From the NCBI RefSeq assembly GCF_030253575.1, contig NC_080566.1:33752001-33816000 (forward strand): 64,000 bases of DNA, given 5' to 3'. Shown in pieces: positions 11,366 to 21,763 of this stretch. Below the pieces are notes generated by a model. The model was not told the origin of the DNA, ran no database searches, and worked only from the letters and a program-made list of their open reading frames with translations. The first letter of the stretch is position 1; every line of letters starts with the position of its first letter. This DNA comes from Rhododendron vialii. Lineage: Eukaryota; Streptophyta; Magnoliopsida; Ericales; Ericaceae. Both the position numbers and the translations under genes were made by a program.

Positions 11366-11722
11366 TACAACCGCCAACCCATAGGGTCTCAATTCTGCAC
11401 CGACAGGCATATGAGGCTCACTCCGAGTCTCGCACAGATGATCCCAGTCGTTCAATAAATTGAAAAAAAATGGGCTCGTCAAAAATCAGTTCGATCCGAT
11501 ATGTGTAGATACTCGATCCAATTTTTCTATTTTTTCCTATTTTTCAAAAATGGAAAGATTGAATCAAACACCTAAACATATCGGATTAAGCTAATTTTTT
11601 ACGAGCCTAATTAATTTTTTTTAAATTGTTGAATGACTTAAATTATCCGTGCTGAATTCAGAGTAAGCCCACGTGCCCAACTATGCAGAATCGGGACAGA
11701 TGGGTTGGTGGCTGTAGTAAGC
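11366..11722. mobile_element. Foldback (MITE-like) element
   Basis: Inverted arms: left accgccaacccatagggtct and right the complement of gggacagatgggttggtggc, with AT-rich central copies of ggattaagctaattttt and its complement. The element at 17965-18300 shares the organisation (a ccaaccNg outer block and an agcttaatt/ttaatttttcacg inner block) and may be a distant relative. Confidence 0.55.
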
Positions 11723-11968
11723 TCCATGTCTAATGTGTAGGAGAGGAGTCAGGTTGTGGCCCTCGTGGGGGCCTCTTGATGCCCGGTGGCATTAGCCAAC
11801 AAGTTTGATTTAATTTAACATTAATCAACATTAAAAGGCTAACGTGTCGAATTTCCCTTCTCTAATCGTCACTGCTTCCATCCTCTGATGGCCACCAAGA
11901 TCCACCCGTTCCTTCCGCCCCAAGCCATCTCTCCCCGGATCCGACCCCACCTCTCTGCCTCCTTATAG

Positions 11969-12195
11969 GAAAATTTTTTAGTGTCAAGCGGGTACCACGT
12001 TGTGCTCGCTCGAGCATCTGAATCGTCTATTATGTATTTGAATAGTTCAGATTTGGAGAGAAAAAAATGAGAAAGAAAGTATTGAAGTGAAAGAAGAGAG
12101 AATGTTGCAATCTGAGCCTTTTAAAAATATATCGAACAGGTCAAATACACCAAACGGATACCATGTAAGACATACTTGTTCGGCACTGAAAAATC
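11969..12195. mobile_element. MITE family R3, copy 3, in the ATL copy-2 promoter
   Basis: Starts aaaattttttagtgtcaagc and ends near cggcactgaaaaatc. Both ends match 2341-2578 and are better kept than in copy 2. It ends about 12 bp before the TATA box of the second RING-H2 gene. Confidence 0.65.
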
Positions 12196-12206
12196 ACTCC
12201 TCCATG

Positions 12207-12213
12207 TATAAAA
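12207..12213 (+). promoter_or_regulatory. TATA box of ATL copy 2
   Basis: tataaaa followed by ccactga, matching the block after the copy-1 TATA box. It lies about 150 bp upstream of the ATG. Confidence 0.6.
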
Positions 12214-12358
12214 CCACTGACACAAAACTCTTTTCTCTCTCATTCCCCACCACCTCCTTCTCTCTCCACACGAGAAAACAAATTTGAAATTCCTCACTGC
12301 AAAAACCCAAGTTCAAACACAAACCCCGGGGCATGCGCAGCCGTTAGACCATCCCCCC

Positions 12359-13474
12359 ATGACGAATCCCTGCCGTTCAATTACCGCAACTAGCCCAGCA
12401 GTACTCCTGTCACTGCTTCTCTCGGCGGCAGCTGCTGTGCCTACCGCAGCCGCGCAAATGACCACAGATTCTTCTTTGTCGTCGGAATCCTCTTACTCGA
12501 ACGTCAATCCGTCAATGGCGGTTCTCATTCTGGTGTTGTTCCTCGCCTTCTTTTTCATGGGCTTTTTGTCTTTCTTCATCCGCTACTGCAACCCCGAAAA
12601 CTCAGGAGACTCAGGCCTAGCCACCGCCGGACGTCAGAGGCGGGTCAAGCCCGGCCTCGATAAGGAAGTGATCGATTCGTTTCCAATTTTCCAGTACTCC
12701 GATGTGAGAGATCTCAAATTCGGGAAAGGAGAAGCGACGCTAGAATGCGCCGTGTGCATAGCCGAATTCGAAAACGACGACGCTCTGAGATTGCTGCCGA
12801 AATGCGACCACGTTTTTCACCCCGAGTGTATTGACGCCTGGTTGGCCTCTCACTCCACGTGCCCCGTCTGTCGCGCGAACCTCGCCCCGAGTCCGGAAGA
12901 ACTCGGACAAGTAACCGAGTCGACTCAGTCAAGTGACTCGGATGGAGCACAAAATCAAAATCAAGACGAGACACAGATAGCGGTTGACGCTGAGGAAGGC
13001 GGAAACAGAGAGGAACAGGCGAGTGAATTGCCGAAGCGGAAGATACCGAGGTCGTACTCAACGGGTCACTCACTGAGCCAACCAGGGGAGAATTTGGAGA
13101 GGTACACGTTGAGATTACCGGTGGAATTGAGGAGGGAAATGATGAGTCGTCGGTCCGGTGGAAGCTTGAAACGGACGATTAGCTGCGTTGTCGTTTTGCC
13201 GATGTCGGAAGGGAGCTCGAGAAGAGGAGGAGGAGGAGGAGGAGGGGAAGGAAGTAGTAGCAGGGGCCGGTCGGACCGGTGGGTTTTTTCGATGACGCCG
13301 CCGTTTTTATCGAGGGCGCCTTTTGTTGCATCGCCGAAGGTGGGGTTTGAAGGGGATTTAACGGCGGTGGTGGGGTCTAACAGGTCATTTTTGGCGAATG
13401 TGAGGGCGCCGTTTGATTGTGTTGCCGTGAAGAGTGACGGAGTTGGGCAAACGTCGACCCGGCCACCGGTGTGA
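12359..13474 (+). CDS. ATL6/ATL31-like RING-H2 E3 ubiquitin ligase, copy 2
   Basis: An intronless gene of 371 codons plus stop. An in-frame ATG exists at 12284, but the ATG at 12359 aligns with the copy-1 start after the same cagccgttaga block, so it is preferred. Order of parts: signal-like leader (residues 1-33), short Ser/Thr linker, one membrane segment (about 54-75), GLD motif, and a RING-H2 finger with all eight ligands. The C-terminal [21 protein letters not shown] and SDRWVF blocks and the terminal STRPPV are shared with copy 1. From the first RING cysteine through ANLAPS the two proteins are identical, and the DNA differs at only a handful of synonymous sites. A poly-Gly tract follows the LKRT block. 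Role as for copy 1, inferred from the family. Confidence 0.93.
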   Translation: MTNPCRSITATSPAVLLSLLLSAAAAVPTAAAQMTTDSSLSSESSYSNVNPSMAVLILVLFLAFFFMGFLSFFIRYCNPENSGDSGLATAGRQRRVKPGLDKEVIDSFPIFQYSDVRDLKFGKGEATLECAVCIAEFENDDALRLLPKCDHVFHPECIDAWLASHSTCPVCRANLAPSPEELGQVTESTQSSDSDGAQNQNQDETQIAVDAEEGGNREEQASELPKRKIPRSYSTGHSLSQPGENLERYTLRLPVELRREMMSRRSGGSLKRTISCVVVLPMSEGSSRRGGGGGGGEGSSSRGRSDRWVFSMTPPFLSRAPFVASPKVGFEGDLTAVVGSNRSFLANVRAPFDCVAVKSDGVGQTSTRPPV

Positions 13475-13633
13475 TTTCATACTATTCTTTCTTTATTATT
13501 ATTTTTTTAACGGCAATTTAGTTGTATTGCCAGCGTAGCGTTAGCTACTGTATTCAATTACTAATTGTTTTAATGTAAGCTGAGTTTCGTGTAATTAATT
13601 CAAATGGGAAAAAAAGTGCAATTAATATCAAGG

Positions 13634-13768
13634 TTAGGTGTACTCCTTGTTTCGCTAAATTTTTTATTTTTTAAATATTTATTTTTTAATTTACGAGATA
13701 GGTTATTTTTTTACATTATATAACTTTTAATTCAAAAAATAAGTTTAATTAGTAGAACACATCCTTAG
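13634..13768. mobile_element. MITE family R2, copy 1
   Basis: cttgtttcgctaaattttt at the left and attagtagaacaca at the right, with the shared core tacgagataggtta ... tttaattcaaaaaataag. Related copies are at 16502-16637, 28921-29035 (reversed) and 63291-63426. About 135 bp, non-coding. Confidence 0.55.
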
Positions 13769-14129
13769 TTGGTTTAATATAAGCTGAGTTTGTTAATGTT
13801 GCTCTGGCAATACATTGGCCGTGTATTTCCTTTTTGTCATTTCTCAATTTCTTTAAAAAAAAAAATTAATTAGTTTTGGTAGTATTGGATGGGATTTTTG
13901 GCAAAATTAGACTGTATTCAATGTCGGAACTAGATTGGGCCATAAAATTATAGAGGTGATGGTTACTTGAAGCTAGCCGAGTTAATTAGATGAACAGCAA
14001 TAGATGGAGCTAGTTCAATTTCCACCTTGGACACATTCCTTTGTTTTAAGTAAGAACTTTAGGCCATGAAGATAGAGAGGCCACAATTCGGCCGCCATGC
14101 TAGACATAGAGCCTAACACATATATAGGG

Positions 14130-14500
14130 ACTTGGATTGAAAAGTCAAATAATAACTTAAATTTTGTCTTTATTCAAAAAATTTACATTTGTTTTTTTTT
14201 CATCAATTTTTTTTTTGATTTATTGATTCGTTTCGGTGAGAGAAATTGGAAAAGTATAAATTTTTTATCAAAACTCATAATTTTTTTAAAAAAGAAAAAT
14301 AAATAAATTGTCTTCTTGACTTTTTTTTTTTGTATTTATTCAAAAAATTACTATGAGTTTCGATCAATTTTTTTTACTTTTTCGATTCCTCTTGTCAAGA
14401 CGAATGAATAAGTCACAAAAATTTGACGCAAAACAAGCAAATGCCAAAAAATATTTAAATAAAAACAAAAAAAATAAGTTATTTAACTTTTCAATCTAAA
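14130..14500. repeat. AT-rich dispersed repeat, family R1, copy 2
   Basis: Same inverted layout as 1-225: atttttgtctttattcaaa motifs in both orientations around tttcggtgagag and cctcttgtcaagacgaatg. Short open frames inside it are not genes. Confidence 0.5.
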
Positions 14501-14639
14501 CCCACTATACTCTATAGAAGCACCTTTTTTATGGCTCCAAATTCATTGTAAGAGTTCATTGTAAGAGTCAACAAAAGAACCATGCCTTAGTTTCTTGGGC
14601 AAAGCAGAGGCTAAGATTCAATTAGAAACGAACTAGAAA

Positions 14640-15480
14640 AATAAAGGCTAGTTCGTTGCTCGTTGCACTTTGTGGCGGGCATGGCTTGGCGGAGGGATCT
14701 ATACGGTGACCACGTCATACTGGCCAGTCAGGCCTGTGAATTTAAGGGATTGTATGGATCGGCGGTGCACAGTGTCCACCATCCCTCTGTCGACCCGTAT
14801 AGCCGAACCAAGACCGTTCATCAATGGAGGAACCATGGACCTAGATATGGGATAGTTGGTTATGACTCCCAGTTCGGCGGCCTCCCGCCGGACCAACTAG
14901 TGACTCTACAGAAGTCTGAGTACAGCCGGGCAAATTCGATCGGCAGAATCGACAGCTGCCGAGCTACCCCTGCTCCCTAACTTGAAGAAGAAGTTAGGAA
15001 GAGTCGGGTAGTCATGGCAGGTGGCGTGGCACCGTTTTCGCTATTGCAGGAACGGATCGTGGAGATTGAAACAGATCTTGGATTGCAGAGCCTGATTCAG
15101 CGCCACGATTGGCGGACCAATCATCGAGCGCGTGGAGTAAACGCGTGGTTTGATCTCCACACTACCTTTGCCTATAAAAAAAAGTATCCCCCTTTAGAGT
15201 AAGGTATTGAATTCTTCCTCTCCAAAAACCCTAAATGCTATCTACAGAGCCTCTCTTCCCTCTTACTGACTTAATCATCAGAGTGTCTATTCAGGGCTCT
15301 CCACGATTCGGGTTTGGGTACTAACGCGGATGTCACTTGTGCAAGACTCAACCACTTCCAGAATATATTAATCTAGCCACCTTTCCATCCAAGGTTCGTT
15401 CGGAGAAAGCTCAGCACCACACACTTTAAAGCTTGACATGGAATATAAGTGTGTTCACCCTTTCAAGTCAATTTTGGCTT
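14640..15480 (+). mobile_element. LTR fragment, probably Ty3/gypsy Tat lineage
   Basis: A GC-rich block (14660-15130) precedes a TATA box (tgcctataaaaaaaag at about 15170). About 80 bp later comes actgacttaatcatcagagt, very close to the 'CTGACTT-A-CATC-GAGTG' R/U5 signature of Tat-lineage LTRs. No internal coding region accompanies it. The short frames at 14663-15202 are treated as non-coding LTR sequence. Confidence 0.5.
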
Positions 15481-15529
15481 TGCCCAGTGTGGCATTGCAC
15501 AAAATAAAGCAATTAAGACCCGTTCCGCT

Positions 15530-15795
15530 TAACTTTTTTTAAAAGTTAACATTTTGTTTTTATTTAAATTTTTTTCGCGCTTGTTCGTTTTGCGCCAATT
15601 TTTTTGACTTTCCGACCGAGACGAATCAGAAAAGTAAATTTTTTTTAGTTTTACCCAAATAGTTTGATCAAGGACCACTTTTAAGCTCAACAAGTCCTTA
15701 TACAAAATATTTGGGTAAAAGTAAATTTTTTTTACTTTTCCGATTCGGTTGAGACGAATCAAAAAGTAAAAAAAAAATTGATGCAAAACTAAAAA
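15530..15795. repeat. AT-rich dispersed repeat, family R1, copy 3
   Basis: Inverted pair of tttgactttccgaccgagac / cgattcggttgagacgaatc-type boxes and terminal aaaagttaac / aaaagttagg. Non-coding. Confidence 0.5.
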
Positions 15796-15801
15796 GTTAG
15801 G

Positions 15802-16091
15802 AAAAAACTCAAAAAACCCAGAGAAACTCAGCCTAAGACTCCGTTTGTTTTGATGTAAAATATTTTTTTAGAAAACAAACTAGCTTTAAACTTTTATTTT
15901 TCGGTGTTTGGTTGGGATATGAAAAATAAATTTAGAAAAAAATTCAAACACGGACAAAACAAGAAAAAACTCAAAAAGCCCAGAGAAACTCAGCCTAAGA
16001 CTCCGTTTGTTTTGATGTAAAATATTTTTTCAGAAAACAAACTAGCTTTAAACTTTTATTTTTCGGTGTTTGGTTGAGATATGAAAAATAT
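15802..16091 (+). repeat. Direct duplication, about 128 bp, period about 161 bp
   Basis: 15802-15928 and 15963-16091 are nearly identical, including cccagagaaactcagcctaa and ttttatttttcggtgtttgg. Both contain a MITE-type end whose inverse occurs at 16270-16395. Confidence 0.8.
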
Positions 16092-16121
16092 TTTTAGAAA
16101 TTGACAAAATAGTGTAGAGAA

Positions 16122-16157
<36 letters not shown>

Positions 16158-16395
16158 GATTGAACATGGGTTAGGATGGAAGATCAAGGAAATAAAGCAA
16201 TGATAACTGCAGTAGAAGGCAGTAGGTTCATTTCAGAAAATAACTTACAGAAGATTTTAAGATAATTATTTCAATCCAATTAATGAAAAATATTTTACAT
16301 GTAAAATGTTTTCTTCATTTTTTATACAATCAAACACCGAAAAATAGGTAAAATATTTTACTGAAAAATATTTTATGCCCAAACAAACAGAGCCA
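16002..16395. mobile_element. Inverted-repeat element containing a poly-G tract
   Basis: Left arm ctccgtttgttttgatgtaa ... ttttcggtgtttggttg and right arm the complement of caatcaaacaccgaaaaata ... gcccaaacaaacagagcc. It is AT-rich apart from the G run at 16122-16156. Ends approximate, and its left end is duplicated (see 15802-16091). Confidence 0.55.
16122..16156 (+). repeat. Uninterrupted run of 35 G
   Basis: A mononucleotide G tract of 35, exceptional in an AT-rich plant intergenic region. It could be a true microsatellite or an assembly/sequencing artefact. Confidence 0.85.
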
Positions 16396-16501
16396 AGTCC
16401 TCTTCTTTCGTCAAGAAAACTACTTTTATTTCACTCCATTCATCCATTTAATATATCAATTAAATTTTCACTTATCTAATTTTGGATTTCCTATCTACTA
16501 A

Positions 16502-16637
16502 GGCCCCGTCCCACTAAGATTCTTATTTTTTAAATACTTATTTTTTGCTTTATGAAACAGGTCATTCTCTCACAAAACATTACCTTTAATTCAAAAAAAA
16601 AATCACAATACATCACTTAGTTAGTGGAACACACCCT
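16502..16637. mobile_element. MITE family R2, copy 2
   Basis: ccccgtcccactaagattct at the left, ttagttagtggaacacaccc at the right, shared core gaaacaggtcattctctcac. Non-coding. Confidence 0.6.
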
Positions 16638-16799
16638 AACTAGATAGCAAGCACCATTCCTTTAGGCATTGTGATGGCTATGTAATTTCTCGTAAACCAT
16701 AGCATGCATACAGTAATTTTTTCTTAATTCTATAACATTAAATAATAATAACAATAATAAGATCGATCCAGAGAGGAGGGAAGTTGAAAAAGGTAAGGA

Positions 16800-17130
16800 C
16801 TCAGCTTGATGAATCCCCACTCCAACCTACCAAAAGCTTTCTCAAGATCAATCGATCTTAATTGCCATGCTGCCAACTTTACCTTTCATGTACTTGAAAG
16901 AGTGCATGACTTCTTGGACTATAATGACATTATCTGTACCTTTACGACCTGGAATGAAACTAGATTGGAAGGGGCTAATATGATCATCGAGAAGAGGTCT
17001 AAGGCGGTTGCTGATGGGTCGTAGTTGGTTAACGGTTTCTGGGTGGGGGACTTTAGGGATGAGGCAGATAACTAGATAATGGTGGTGCTGATTGATGGAT
17101 CAATGTAGCCAGTAGTGAAAGTATTAGGAA
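16800..17130 (-). pseudogene. LINE (L1-type) reverse transcriptase fragment
   Basis: The minus strand reads LRPISNRLRPLL, then SPFQSSFIPGR, TDNVIIVQEVMH and MAIKID in one frame. These are the plant L1 reverse-transcriptase motifs ending in the conserved 'KIDLEKAFDRLEW' block. The frame breaks after KID because gatc is present twice; the expected block continues in a shifted frame (ending RLEWGFIK). No endonuclease or intact 3' part is next to it, so it is a dead fragment. Confidence 0.75.
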
Positions 17131-17964
17131 TGACTGAGATGAGAGGTAGGTGAGTGATACCCCAGGATTTTTGGAAGAAGCAGGGCTGGCTCATAAGTTT
17201 TGGAACCCGGAAGCGAACTTTTTGAATGAGGTCTTCCTATGTTTTCTATACAAAAGTTGGTCTACGCAAAGTTTCACAACAAAAAAAAATACAGAAGATA
17301 GAGGTGGAGAGTTGGAGATGGTAAAAGAGGGGCCTCAAGATATGTCGTATGCAAGTATTTTTCGTCCACGGTCGTCGATTCCCTTCCGTTATGAGTCGTG
17401 AGATTGGAGCCCTCATTTTTAGCCTATTTTTTGGACCCGAAGCCCATGTTTCTTCCGCCTATTCTCCCAACCGGCCCGGAGCTTTCCACGGTTTGAAGGA
17501 CCACAAGCAATTTTTTGATTTCGTCAAAAGACGGTGCGCTGGAAAGCTGAGAGTGGAGCCAGGTCGGGATCAATTAAAGGGAAAGGCAGTTGAGTAGTAC
17601 GTAGTAGTGGTGCGTTGCTCCGAAATGTGGTTGGACAAGAAGAGTTCATTCGTTGCTGTTTGACTTTAAAGCGTGACATACTAGCACGACGCATGTTCAC
17701 CCTTTAAGGCCGTTCAAAATAAATAAATAAATAAATGTTCACCCTTCAACTCAATTTGGCTTTTGCCACTAGAAATTTCACATGAGAGTTGAGAGAATTA
17801 TTGATTTATATTTATTCTTTGGGATAGCCAGATGCATGGTTTCTACTACCACCCCGTGGCACTAATAAAAGCATGTTTTATTAAGTGGTATTTTATCAGT
17901 TACACATTTTTGTAGAGTTCGCACATATTTATACTTGGTTAAGGAAGATTTTGGGAAACAACCT
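17131..17964. other. Intergenic, no recognised gene
   Basis: Includes open frames of about 80 codons (17150-17597) without recognisable domains, and an (aaat)n stretch near 17718. Nothing supportable. Confidence 0.45.
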
Positions 17965-18300
17965 TGCTGTGGACACCAACCAGATGTGCACCGGCCGCGC
18001 ACCTGGCATGCGGGGCCCACTTCCGGTCCCGCACGATTATTTAAAGTAATTTTTTTGAGTGGAATTGCGAAAAATTAGCTTAATTCAATACGTGTAGGTG
18101 CTTGATCCAAACTTCTTATAATTTGAATGCAAAAATAGAAGATTGGCTCCAGCACTTACATATGTATTGAATTGAGTTAATTTTTCACGAACCTACTAAA
18201 AAATTTATTTTACAAGCTTTGAACGAGATCTGGAGTTGGCCCCATGAGCTGGGGTATGCACGGTCGGTGCACACACCCGGTTGGTGTCTTTAGGATTTCC
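17965..18300. mobile_element. Foldback (MITE-like) element
   Basis: Left arm gacaccaaccagatgtgcac and right arm the complement of gtgcacacacccggttggtg. Inner arms carry aaaaattagcttaattcaat / attgaattgagttaattttt. About 335 bp; the GC-rich termini contrast with an AT-rich middle. Confidence 0.65.
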
Positions 18301-18517
18301 GTTCGGGGAATCACCAATTAATTTTTTCCTTCAAAACAGGGAAATCCATTAATTTTATTTATTTATTTTTTTGATTGTTGGCCTTAAACCCTGTTTGGAT
18401 TTTGAATTTGACTTTCTTATTATTATATGTTAGTACTATTGTTTTTCTTTATCAACCTCTCCTCAAATTCTTGATTTCGACACGACTTAAAGTAGGTTGA
18501 GCAACACTTTTCCTTGG

Positions 18518-18600
18518 GCTGATAGGTATGGTTTCAATGTTTTCTTCTAGCCCAATATTCTTTTTTCTTTTTGGTTGGGCTCTTGGGTTGGGGTTTGACT
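18518..18600 (+). repeat. Duplicated 80-bp block, copy a
   Basis: gctgataggtatggtttcaa ... tgggctcttgggttggggtt recurs at 19479-19562 with about 85% similarity by eye. The roughly 960 bp between copies holds no gene. Confidence 0.65.
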
Positions 18601-19189
18601 TATTTTGATGTGACGCTTACGGTAAAAAAGATTGCGATCACCATTGCGAGTCTAGAGCAAAACAGTCAGAACCGAACCAAATAAGAGGATAGCTAAATGG
18701 ACGAGAGCGTGGACCTAGTGTTGCGTCTTCAGACGATGTCAAGTCTTTTCAATATGTGATTTGTTCATGTAGGAGGGAGTTTACTGCGTTCATATTGGAA
18801 TTTTCCTAACAACATGGGAGGTGTGTTAGCATCTTTAATAGATTCTTCAAATTTTAACACTAAATGTGGATTTTGATATATCTCATATCATAGCTTGAAG
18901 GATAAATTCCTGTGGTGCACTGTACTGGACCCTTTAAATTTAATTTTCTTAATACGAAATGATAGTAATTTAAGTAAAAGGAATTAAAGCACAAAAAACA
19001 AGAAGAATAAAAAGTAATGTAGTAATATTATTAATATTGGCGTTTGAAGGGTGCTACTCACACTTCAAATTAGAAAGGTGAGAAGTAAAATTAGAAGGGT
19101 GATATAATATATCAGAAATCTATTAGAGCATACAAAAGATACCAAACTCTATAAATTGTTTGACATTTAGATATGGTTTGGCCTAATAA

Positions 19190-19330
19190 AAAAGCTGGAT
19201 TAATTTTTGCCCTTATTCAAATTGTTTTCTGCATTTGTTAGTTTTGCGTCATTTTTTTTTTGTGGATTTATTATTAGTTCATCTCAACCAGAGGAATCTA
19301 AAAAGTAAGAATTTATGAACCTAATTAAAA
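19190..19330. repeat. AT-rich dispersed repeat, family R1, copy 4 (partial)
   Basis: tttttgcccttattcaaatt and catctcaaccagaggaatct motifs of the R1 type; the right half is missing. Confidence 0.4.
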
Positions 19331-19478
19331 TTCTTTTGAAAAACTACAAAAATAATACAAAATGTGGTTCTGTTTTAAATTAATTTTTTAGTGAATTTTA
19401 AGATTTTGATCATAATTTTTTACTAATTGACGTGGTCTATTTGCTGCAAGAATTCTAATTTCTAAGCAATAATTTCTG

Positions 19479-19562
19479 CTGATAGATATGGGTTCAGTGT
19501 TTTCTTCCAGCCCACTATTCCTTTTCTCTTTTTTGGATTGGGCTCTTGGGCTGGAGTTTGAG
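19479..19562 (+). repeat. Duplicated 80-bp block, copy b
   Basis: gctgatagatatgggttcag ... gctcttgggctggagtttg; partner of 18518-18600. Confidence 0.65.
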
Positions 19563-19684
19563 GCCCTTTGTTTTCCAGCCCAGTTCAACATTTTATTTTT
19601 TATTTTTCTTCTGGTTTTCATTTTGCAGCCAGAGATTAATAAGAATAAGAACATGTTGAATGAACAAGAGTGCATTTTTTAAAA

Positions 19685-20045
19685 CTTGATTTTTTCCTTT
19701 GTTTTGTGTGTTTTGTCCATCTTTTCTGAATTTTTGTTAGATTCGCATGATATTTTTTGGATTAATCATCTGTCTCGACAAGAGGAGTCTAAAAAGTACA
19801 AAATTAAGGCCGAAAGCAAAAAAAAATTCAATAAAGCCGGAAAAAGTATCAAATAGATGTCTTATTTGTCTAAAGTGCTGTCTTATTTGAATTCTTTCAA
19901 CATCGGTCTATACTTTTATACTTTTTCGATTCGTCTCGCCGATACACTCGATTAATCCCAAAAATTACGACGAAAAGCTAAACAAAAAATTACGAAAAGT
20001 GAAAGATATCAAAATAGGTTCCAGACTTATAAGTTAAAAAACAAC
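19685..20045. repeat. AT-rich dispersed repeat, family R1, copy 5
   Basis: Inverted motifs around gtctcgacaagaggagtct and attcgtctcgccgatacac. Non-coding. Confidence 0.45.
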
Positions 20046-21534
20046 ACAACCTTAAGTAATATTGAAAAGGGTGTCCAACAAAGAAGAGTAAAGCCAGAGA
20101 TTACGAATATGCTTCTTCAATTTTTCCAATTTAAATCCTTGACTTTAATATTTTTTGGGGGGGAGATTCTAAGAGCTGACTTGAGCACAAAGTAAACTCT
20201 AGATAATCGAAATCGTGCTTCTATCTCATTATTATAATGACACTTGATGATGATTGACTTTCAACCAATTGATGTATAGTAATACCTCCACATATAGGAG
20301 AAGAATATGATGATTTTAAGGCGATTAATTAAGGGTGTATATCGCGCACATCAAATAAGATTGTGCATTGCAGTGTTTTTCATTCTTTTAGCAAATTGAG
20401 AGAGAGAGTCTACTGGTTGTTTTTTTCCCGATAACTTCGGCGTATTCAGATTAACTAGCTTATGCTTATCTCAAATAATTTTTAGAAGATCAATTTCACC
20501 GTTAATCAGCGGGGGCTTCGATTATAACGGAAACAAAAGCTCCGTATAAACTAAAACCACAAGAGCCAATTAATAGCTCCTAGGAAGTTCGAAGAGTCGG
20601 TTAGTTGTTGGCTGCATATAGTACTATATCAAGAGCTATACACCAGTGGATTGATCGGTAAGCAACTGCCAAGAGGGAAAAAAGAAAAAACTGCTAATTG
20701 GACAGATAAAGAATTAATTAAGAAAGTTGTACAAGTGTGTACATGTTGAGTTGCTTTCAAAGTCACAACTTGAATTATTTTTTTATTTATTTTTATCATA
20801 ACACAACTTGTGCTTTAATGATGAAAAGTTCTCTCTTTTGGGGCACACATTTCTTTTTCAGTCCAGTGAAGCATTGGCTTATAATATTCAAATTCTACAA
20901 AAACAAAATATATAGCTGGAGTCTATTTTTTATTTTATTTTATAAATAAAAAAACATGGAAGGTACATTCCCAAACTTGACCTAATTAAGATTGGGGGCT
21001 CCATCAAAATCAATTAAATACAACCAACTTATCAACTCCAAGGCAGTAGCCAAGGATGGACCAGATGGACTGAATGACAGATGAGTTCGGGCGACTGTCC
21101 TACCCACATTCCAATTTTTACTAGAATTATAGCAGTTGTTGTATAAAACCTTAAAATTTATTTATGTTTGACCAACCCACATCATTTTGAACAATTCACT
21201 GCCTGCCCAACTAAGATTTTGGGGATAATAATGTTATTTTCAGAAATATTTTGCCAATTTATATGTATATCAAATAATAGTATTGTAGTATTTTTACAAC
21301 CTATATTGATAAAATTAATATCGCCTTTCATTTCTCAAATTTCTTTTTAATATTTTCTAACCCAACCTTGAAATCATGCTTCTATCCCTGACAGTAGCTC
21401 ACATCTGTTGTCATATGGCAGGGGAAACAAATGTTTACCACATATATTTCATCAACCTTGTTTACTCTAACTTATTTGTTTCCTTTTCCTTTCTTTTTTT
21501 TTTAATGATTAACAAGAAAGTATATACTCCCAAG
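20046..21534. other. Intergenic, no gene seen
   Basis: AT-rich with small open frames of low complexity. No resolved element. Confidence 0.5.
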
Positions 21535-21763
21535 TAGGGCCGTAAACGAACCGAGTAGCTTGCGAGCTCGGCTCGGTTCGGCTCATTATGGCTTGGCTTG
21601 GCTTATTTGGTAAACGAGCTCGAGCTCGAGTTTTAGGCTCATTTACTAAACGAGCCGAGTGAAGCTCGGCTCGCTAAGGAAGGTTCGGCTCGACTAAAAA
21701 GGCTCGACTCATTAAGGTTTGAGCCGAGCTCGAGCTCAAATTTTTAGCTCGTTTACACCCCTA
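21535..21763. mobile_element. hAT-like 'GCTCG' element (family R4), copy 1
   Basis: Starts tagggccgtaaac and ends gtttacaccccta, so the ends are inverted (TAGGG...). Flanks ctcccaag and ctcccagg match at 7 of 8 positions, consistent with an 8-bp target duplication. The body is packed with gagctcg / cgagctc palindromes. The copy at 47936-48235 has a paralogous empty site that supports mobility. Confidence 0.65.

Noticed and set aside
12284-12358. 25-codon N-terminal extension of ATL copy 2
   Set aside because: An in-frame ATG exists, but copy 1 has a stop in the homologous leader and its start aligns with the ATG at 12359.
14663-15202. Cluster of short GC-rich frames
   Set aside because: Sequence signature fits an LTR (TATA box and R/U5 motif); no protein family recognised.
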